A stretch of 9,364 nt of DNA, from positions 1 to 9,364 of the forward strand of contig JAJYIJ010000031.1 in NCBI GenBank assembly GCA_021790135.1. Reading direction: 5' to 3'. How positions within the stretch are numbered: position 1 is the first letter of the stretch; every line of letters starts with the position of its first letter. A model generated the notes under the pieces. That model saw only the letters and a list, made by a program, of their open reading frames with translations. It did no database searches and was not told the origin of the DNA. Source of the stretch: a bacterium (lineage in GTDB: Bacteria > Patescibacteriota > Patescibacteriia > Magasanikbacterales > GWA2-37-8). This document shows positions 5,067-9,364 of the stretch, one piece after another. The position numbers were made by a program, and so were the translations under genes.

Positions 5067-5633
5067 ATGTCGTGGTTTTCTTCTTCTCAGAAGTCTGCCT
5101 TTGCTCCATTGGCAGCCGCAACTTTTTTATTCAACGACTATCGCACCGCGCCCTTCTGGCTCCTCGTCCGGCTCTATCTCGGTTGGCAGTGGCTCATGGC
5201 CGGCTGGGAAAAAATTACCGGCTCTGGTTGGGTTGGCGCCGGCGCGGGCCAGGCTGTTCGCGGTTTCCTGCAAGGCGCCCTAGCGAAAGCTAGCGGTCCG
5301 CGGCCTAATGTCACCAGTTGGTATGCCAGCTTTGTCCAACACGTTGCCTTGCCGCATGCGGTACTTTTTTCATATGTAGTGACCTATGGCGAACTGCTCG
5401 CCGGCGTTGCCCTCATTCTTGGTATTTTTACCGGCCTGGCCGCCCTTGGCGGGGTCTTTATGAATTTTAATTATCTTCTGGCCGGCACCGTCAGCACCAA
5501 TCCTGTTCTTCTCTTTTGGGGACTTTTGCTCATTCTGGCTTGGCGCACGGCGGGTTGGCTTGGTCTTGATTTTTGGGTGTTACCGCTTGTTGGCCGAACC
5601 AAAAAAAGCAAAGAAAAACCATCCACAGTATAA
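5067..5633 (+). CDS. DoxX-family membrane protein
   Basis: From ATG 5067 the protein has 188 residues and about four membrane spans (roughly 28-48, 97-118, 121-141 and 147-165). The first span holds the DoxX signature VRLYLGWQWLMAGWEKITG (34-52). A second conserved element is SYVVTYGELLAGVALILG, with the acidic residue E109. DoxX/DoxD proteins are quinone-linked or redox-associated membrane subunits in some organisms, and most bacterial members have no proven reaction. A basic C-terminal tail (TKKSKEKP) probably lies in the cytoplasm. I chose ATG 5067 because a promoter-like sequence occupies 5006-5034. A GTG start at 5025 with a good Shine-Dalgarno sequence is a real alternative. The next gene starts 26 bp downstream, so the two are probably co-transcribed. 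Confidence 0.85.
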   Translation: MSWFSSSQKSAFAPLAAATFLFNDYRTAPFWLLVRLYLGWQWLMAGWEKITGSGWVGAGAGQAVRGFLQGALAKASGPRPNVTSWYASFVQHVALPHAVLFSYVVTYGELLAGVALILGIFTGLAALGGVFMNFNYLLAGTVSTNPVLLFWGLLLILAWRTAGWLGLDFWVLPLVGRTKKSKEKPSTV

Positions 5634-5659
5634 CTTTTTTAACTTTTAAAATAAGGGCT

Positions 5660-5896
5660 ATGAAAGAACGCCTAGCTCTAAAAATAATTTTGGCAATAGC
5701 AATTTTTGGCGTCTTATTTTCCGGCACGCTTTCCTACCAAGAACTTTTTCTGTCGACTGGCGGCGGTCTAACGTGTCCGGCTGTCGGCAAGCCAGGCACT
5801 CTTTTCGGTTATCCAGCCTGTGTCTACGGGTTTTTTATGTATCTCATTCTGGCGATTCTGGCGGCCATCCCTCTTTTCAAGAAAAAAACTAATTAA
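5660..5896 (+). CDS. Small two-span membrane protein with two cysteines, VKOR-like signature
   Basis: The protein has 78 residues from ATG 5660. Spans lie at about 7-25 and 53-72. Between them is an external-looking segment with C39 (LTCPAVGKPG) and C54 (FGYPACVYGFFMYL). The FGxPxCVYGxxMYL element at the start of the second span recalls the active-site helix of vitamin K epoxide reductase-like proteins, which reoxidise DsbA partners using quinone. The typical CxxC of a full VKOR and its four-helix bundle are not present, so this is at most a minimal relative. It is flanked by the DoxX-like gene (26 bp upstream) and the dehydrogenase gene (8 bp downstream). A longer in-frame start at 5573 would overlap the DoxX coding region and adds non-membrane sequence, so I reject it. 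An AAGGG run sits only 2 bp before the ATG. Confidence 0.65.
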   Translation: MKERLALKIILAIAIFGVLFSGTLSYQELFLSTGGGLTCPAVGKPGTLFGYPACVYGFFMYLILAILAAIPLFKKKTN

Positions 5897-5904
5897 AAAT
5901 ATTT

Positions 5905-6909
5905 ATGACAAAAAAACCTGCCGTGGCTATCTATGGTTTATGGCCTGATTTGCGTGCCTACACCCGACAAAAATTGCGTAAATTTTTGGTCACCATTCAT
6001 CCGGACATAATTAAACTTGATGAGCTTGGTCCACGCACCGATTTTTTGGCAGTTTTTATTGAGTCGCCGGTGACGAAACAGGTCATGGCCAAGCTCCCCC
6101 ATCTCAAAGGGGTGGCTTCGATGAGCACAGGCTATGATCACATCGATTTGGTTGAAGCAAAAAAAAGAAAAATTCCTGTCAGCAATGTGCCAAGTTATGG
6201 TGAAAACACAGTGGCCGAACACACTTTCGCTCTTATGCTGGCCTTGACGCGCCGGCTGTTTGATTCAGCTAAACGAGTCAAAGAAGGCCGCTATGACTTT
6301 GGCGGGCTGCGTGGAGTTGACCTCAAGGGGCGGACGCTCGGCGTAATCGGCACCGGGCATATTGGCGCGCATGTTATTCGTATCGCTAAAGGCTTTGAAA
6401 TGAATGTGCTGGCCTATGATGTCCGACCCAAAGCCGACCTGGCCAAAACGCTTGGCTTTTCCTACGTCACGCTTCCGAAACTACTCAAACAGTCAGATAT
6501 TGTGACCTTGCACACTCCCCTGTTCAAAGAAAATTATCATCTTCTCAACAAAAAAACCATCGCTCTGATGAAAAAAGGGAGCTACTTAATAAACACCGCC
6601 CGCGGGGCGCTGGTTGAGCCTGCTGCCGTGCTGGGAGCACTGAACTCCGGCCGTTTGGCCGGAGCCGGTTTAGATGTCTTGGAAGATGAAAAATTATTGC
6701 AGAATTTTGAAGAGGTTATGCATTGCAAAAATAATAATTGTAAATTACAAACTTCTCTGATTAACAACTTACTTATTGACCATCCAAACACAATTATTAC
6801 GCCGCACAATGCCTTTAACAGCACCGAGGCCTTGAAGCGCATTATTGATGTAACAGCACAAAATCTTGAAGGGTTCGCTGCTGGCCATCCGATAAATTTA
6901 GTCCGTTAA
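5905..6909 (+). CDS. D-2-hydroxyacid dehydrogenase, D-lactate-dehydrogenase-like
   Basis: This 334-residue NAD-dependent enzyme is of the D-isomer-specific family. The substrate domain carries STGYDHIDLVEAKKRKIPVS (74-93) and NVPSYGENTVAEHTFALMLA. The nucleotide domain has GTGHIG (149-154), with D172 at the end of the second strand pointing to NAD rather than NADP. The catalytic set is R233 (NTARG), a glutamate at about 262 (LDVLEDE) and H301 (TPHNAF). These features and the length fit D-lactate dehydrogenase and close relatives, which regenerate NAD by reducing pyruvate in fermentation. The exact substrate cannot be fixed from sequence. Between the catalytic glutamate and histidine is a variable AT-rich stretch with two cysteines (C274 and C279, around KNNN) that is not part of the catalytic core. 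It lies 8 bp after the small membrane protein gene, so it is probably in the same transcript. Confidence 0.92.
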   Translation: MTKKPAVAIYGLWPDLRAYTRQKLRKFLVTIHPDIIKLDELGPRTDFLAVFIESPVTKQVMAKLPHLKGVASMSTGYDHIDLVEAKKRKIPVSNVPSYGENTVAEHTFALMLALTRRLFDSAKRVKEGRYDFGGLRGVDLKGRTLGVIGTGHIGAHVIRIAKGFEMNVLAYDVRPKADLAKTLGFSYVTLPKLLKQSDIVTLHTPLFKENYHLLNKKTIALMKKGSYLINTARGALVEPAAVLGALNSGRLAGAGLDVLEDEKLLQNFEEVMHCKNNNCKLQTSLINNLLIDHPNTIITPHNAFNSTEALKRIIDVTAQNLEGFAAGHPINLVR

Positions 6910-6925
6910 CAATCTCTTCCTCGTC

Positions 6926-6954
6926 TTGAAAAAATACGAAAGCTGGGTTATACT
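6926..6954 (+). promoter_or_regulatory. Strong putative promoter for the gene at 7009
   Basis: TTGAAA (6926-6931), a 17-bp spacer and TATACT (6949-6954) give the best sigma-70-type promoter in the window, 16 bp after the dehydrogenase stop codon. Transcription would start near 6961, leaving a T-rich leader of about 48 nt without a Shine-Dalgarno sequence. Confidence 0.7.
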
Positions 6955-7008
6955 TTTCTTGTCTGCCTGATCGACCGGCGGCTATTTTTTTATCATTTTT
7001 TATTCTCT

Positions 7009-7458
7009 ATGACACATTCTCACGATACTGGACACGAAAATGAAACTCAATGGCTCTGGGAAGCTGCCAGTTTACAACATAGAAATTTTTTTGATGCGTT
7101 TCACCATCACAACCTGCAAGAACACTATGATGAGATGGGCGGTCGTGAGAATGCGGTTGAACGCTTTAAAAAGATGAAAATCGTCTGCATAGATGAACGA
7201 ATTGATGAAAGCGACGCCGAGGCAATCTGTCTACGCGATGGCGGCGGCATCTTGCGCGATCCTCTAGAGCAGGCAAAAGAATCTTTTATTTCCAGGCAGC
7301 ACACAGCTTACATCAATACATACGGGGAGGATGCGGCAAAAAAATTTGATGCGGAAATTAGACTTCAATTGGAAAAAATCGTCAAGGTGACAGAGATCAT
7401 CGAACCAGGCATGACGGAAACAGCTGAGAATCTCGATGAGGAAGAAGAAACTGCTTAA
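7009..7458 (+). CDS. Unknown protein with a carbonic-anhydrase-like CxDxR motif
   Basis: This is a 149-residue soluble protein. The N-terminus is His-rich (MTHSHDTGHE, FHHHN) and the C-terminus is acidic (NLDEEEETA). The centre reads KIVCIDERIDESDAEAICLR followed by DGGGIL. The triad C60-D62-R64, followed by a glycine-rich turn at 78-80, resembles the first zinc motif (CxDxR, then RNAGG) of beta-type carbonic anhydrases and related small Patescibacteria proteins. The second zinc motif (HxxC) that a working enzyme needs is missing, and the sequence goes straight into a charged helical region (about 103-130). It is therefore either a degenerate family member, a metal-binding relative, or unrelated. 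It is preceded by its own strong promoter. The stop is clean, and no continuation of the domain is found downstream before the convergent ATPase gene 30 bp away. Confidence 0.55.
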   Translation: MTHSHDTGHENETQWLWEAASLQHRNFFDAFHHHNLQEHYDEMGGRENAVERFKKMKIVCIDERIDESDAEAICLRDGGGILRDPLEQAKESFISRQHTAYINTYGEDAAKKFDAEIRLQLEKIVKVTEIIEPGMTETAENLDEEEETA

Positions 7459-7488
7459 ATGAAAAAATAAAGGAGAAACGACAGTTCG

Positions 7489-9364
7489 TTAGACCATCTG
7501 CGTTCTCTTGTTTCGCATTTTATCTAAGATATGGTAGGCCAAAATTTTGATCTGATCGTTCAACAAGAACCAGATGAATGCATAGACCCACACAAATAAA
7601 GCCCACCCCCAACCGATAGGCGTCATAAATAGTCCATAAACAGCGATTACCGTAGCTATCGTTTGGGTGCCAAGCACGGCGAAGAATAAAATCGGCGCTG
7701 GTTTAATGCTCCAAAATCGTTTACGCGTTCGCGTAATAAAAATCGTCATGTGTCCGGCCACGGATAATTTCAAATACATGAGCGTTTGGATGTGCGTGCG
7801 GTCAAGATGAAAAATCCGTTCTCCCAAGTAAAAGAGCGTGAACGTTGCTGCCACACCAATGATACCAAGTACCGTTGAAACGCCGAGGACCATGCCCATA
7901 TCCCAGGCTTCGGGTTTATTTTTAAAGCGGACATTATCATAGGCGATGGAAAGAATAGCGCCGTCGTTGAGGAGCGCCAACAAAACGATCATGATAGCGG
8001 TGACTGGATAAAAATTGAACACCAAAATCGATAATGTCATGAACAAAAGCACCCGCAATGTTTCGGTGATCCGATAAATTGCATAGCTGTTCATCCGCTG
8101 AAAAATACGGCGACTCTCTTTAATTGCGTCGATGATAACCGATAAACCAGACGTTAGAAGAACGATCGAAGCAGCGGCGCGAGCTGTATCTGTGGCACCC
8201 GAAACAGCGATACCGCAGTCGGCCTTTTTCAAGGCTGGGGCATCGTTAACACCGTCGCCGGTCATGCCCACAATATGACCACGCCGTTGGAGCACGTCGA
8301 CGATATGAAATTTGTGTTCCGGAAACACTTGGGCAAAACCATCAGCTTTTTCGATTGCTTCGGCTGACGCCGCTGTCTCGGCTTTTTTGCCGTCGCCAAG
8401 TCCGCTAGCATCAAAAATTTTCGTTCCGAGACCAAGCTGACGCGACATCTCCTCGGCAATCGCCATCTGATCACCGGTCAACATTTTTATATCGACGCCC
8501 ATTTGTTCGGCACTGGCAATCGTCTCCTTCGCTTCTGATCGGGGCGGGTCAAACAACGGCAAAACGCCGACAAACTGCCAGGAACCATCTTCGTTGGTCT
8601 TCGCGACGCCAAGCGAGCGAAAACCGCGAGCGGCGAACTCCTCAATTGTTTTTTCTACCGCCGCCTGCACAGCTCTGGCATTAGCGGATAATTGTAAAAT
8701 GACCTGTGGTGCCCCCTTTGTCACCTTGAATTCCTTCCTGTCTTTCTCTTTTATCGACGCTTCTGTCCGCTTGTGCACTGGATCAAAAGGTTGAAAATGG
8801 GTAACTTGATATTGATTCAGCACTGTTTCATCTCTTAAACCAGCAAGCACCGCTAAATCAATCGTGTCATTATCCTCAGCCCGCGAGGCCAGAGCCGCAT
8901 ACAAAATGACATCGCTCACAGCAACTGCACCAACCGGCCAAACATCGCCCAGCGTCAATTTGTTCTCTGTCAAAGTGCCGGTCTTGTCTGAACAAAGCAC
9001 ATCAACGCCAGCCAATTCTTCAATGGAAGCGAGACGGGTGACAATTGCTTTCTTTCTGGCCAAGAGCCGAGCACCAATCGCCATCGTGACCGACAAGACG
9101 GTTGGCATGGCCACGGGAATGGCCGCGACCAACAAAACAAGCGCAAATTCCATGGTATTCAAAACCGGATCACCGCGAAAACCAGCAACACTGATAATGA
9201 GCACCACGAGCGCCACCGCCAGCATGATAAGGTAATTGCCAATTTTAAGCACAGCACGCTGGAAATGACTGGTGGTGCGTGCTTCTTGCACGAGCTGGGC
9301 AGTCTTGCCAAAATAGGTCTTGGTTCCGGTCGCGAATACGAGCGAATTAATTTCACCCTGGCGA
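7489..9364 (-). CDS. Plasma-membrane H+-transporting P-type ATPase (P3A), N-terminus outside the window
   Basis: The frame is open to the right edge. Upstream of the GTG at 9291 it continues with RQGEINSLVFATGTKTYFGK, so that GTG is internal and about 625 residues are visible. Counting from 9291: the M4 motif IPVAMPT (59-65), the phosphorylation site CSDKTGTLTENK (D102), nucleotide-binding KGAP (192-195), the hinge element FDPPRSE (248-254), LTGD (271-274) and TGDGVNDAPALKKAD (344-358). Membrane spans M5-M10 follow (about 404-580). The M5-M6 sequences, with R413 and D443 in LALLNDGAILSIAYDNV, match proton pumps of plants, fungi and some prokaryotes (P3A) rather than calcium or heavy-metal pumps. 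It uses ATP to expel protons and energise the membrane. The C-terminus ends soon after M10 (KMRNKRTQMV), with no long autoinhibitory domain. The gene converges on the 7009-7458 gene. Confidence 0.95.
   Translation of the reverse strand, partial: RQGEINSLVFATGTKTYFGKTAQLVQEARTTSHFQRAVLKIGNYLIMLAVALVVLIISVAGFRGDPVLNTMEFALVLLVAAIPVAMPTVLSVTMAIGARLLARKKAIVTRLASIEELAGVDVLCSDKTGTLTENKLTLGDVWPVGAVAVSDVILYAALASRAEDNDTIDLAVLAGLRDETVLNQYQVTHFQPFDPVHKRTEASIKEKDRKEFKVTKGAPQVILQLSANARAVQAAVEKTIEEFAARGFRSLGVAKTNEDGSWQFVGVLPLFDPPRSEAKETIASAEQMGVDIKMLTGDQMAIAEEMSRQLGLGTKIFDASGLGDGKKAETAASAEAIEKADGFAQVFPEHKFHIVDVLQRRGHIVGMTGDGVNDAPALKKADCGIAVSGATDTARAAASIVLLTSGLSVIIDAIKESRRIFQRMNSYAIYRITETLRVLLFMTLSILVFNFYPVTAIMIVLLALLNDGAILSIAYDNVRFKNKPEAWDMGMVLGVSTVLGIIGVAATFTLFYLGERIFHLDRTHIQTLMYLKLSVAGHMTIFITRTRKRFWSIKPAPILFFAVLGTQTIATVIAVYGLFMTPIGWGWALFVWVYAFIWFLLNDQIKILAYHILDKMRNKRTQMV

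Noticed and set aside
7477..7490. Hairpin AACGA-CAGT-TCGTT between the convergent genes, considered as a terminator.
   Set aside because: The stem is only 5 bp and AT-rich, includes part of the ATPase stop codon, and lacks a T-run on the plus strand. The T-rich stretch on the minus strand is interrupted and offset.
1..9364. Possible mobile element, phage, defence system or CRISPR array as the hidden novelty.
   Set aside because: No transposase, integrase, terminal repeats, repeat-spacer pattern or defence-type domains are visible. The gene content is metabolic and redox-related throughout.

Overview
The window is compact, with short intergenic gaps and, in most places, no Shine-Dalgarno sequence before the start codons. 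Of eleven visible stop codons ten are TAA, one is TAG and none is TGA, and translation uses the standard bacterial code. The gene content is fermentative or anaerobic and redox-related: an anaerobic ribonucleotide reductase, a D-lactate-dehydrogenase-like enzyme, a proton-pumping P-type ATPase, a membrane-anchored DsbA, and several small membrane proteins of types I associate with Patescibacteria (Candidate Phyla Radiation). I infer a Parcubacteria-like member of that group. No marker gene in the window proves it.

Left block (1 to 1629, minus strand): an operon-like run, read right to left, of a membrane-anchored DsbA/thioredoxin-fold oxidoreductase, a DUF302 protein, a 41-residue single-span membrane protein, and the start of a multi-span membrane protein of the lycopene-cyclase-domain type that leaves the window at base 1.

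Divergent control region (1630 to 1850): back-to-back promoters sharing the -10 hexamer TATACT. On the rightward side there is a perfect DnaA-box 9-mer and two NrdR-box-like sites exactly 32 bp apart.

Central nrd operon (1851 to 4994, plus strand): a small Com-like zinc-ribbon protein, the class III ribonucleotide reductase NrdD, a separate 74-residue protein carrying only the glycyl-radical loop, and the radical-SAM activase NrdG. The NrdD reading frame stops just after its zinc site and lacks the essential radical glycine. The next reading frame supplies it, so the enzyme appears to be split into two polypeptides. This is the most interesting observation in the window.

Right block: a promoter in front of a DoxX-type membrane protein, a small two-cysteine membrane protein with a VKOR-like signature, and a D-2-hydroxyacid dehydrogenase (5067 to 6909). 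A strong promoter then precedes a small protein with a carbonic-anhydrase-like CxDxR motif (7009 to 7458). Convergent with these, a large P3A-type H+-ATPase occupies the right end on the minus strand and is cut off by the window edge before its N-terminus.

No tRNA, rRNA, CRISPR array, insertion sequence or convincing intrinsic terminator was seen.
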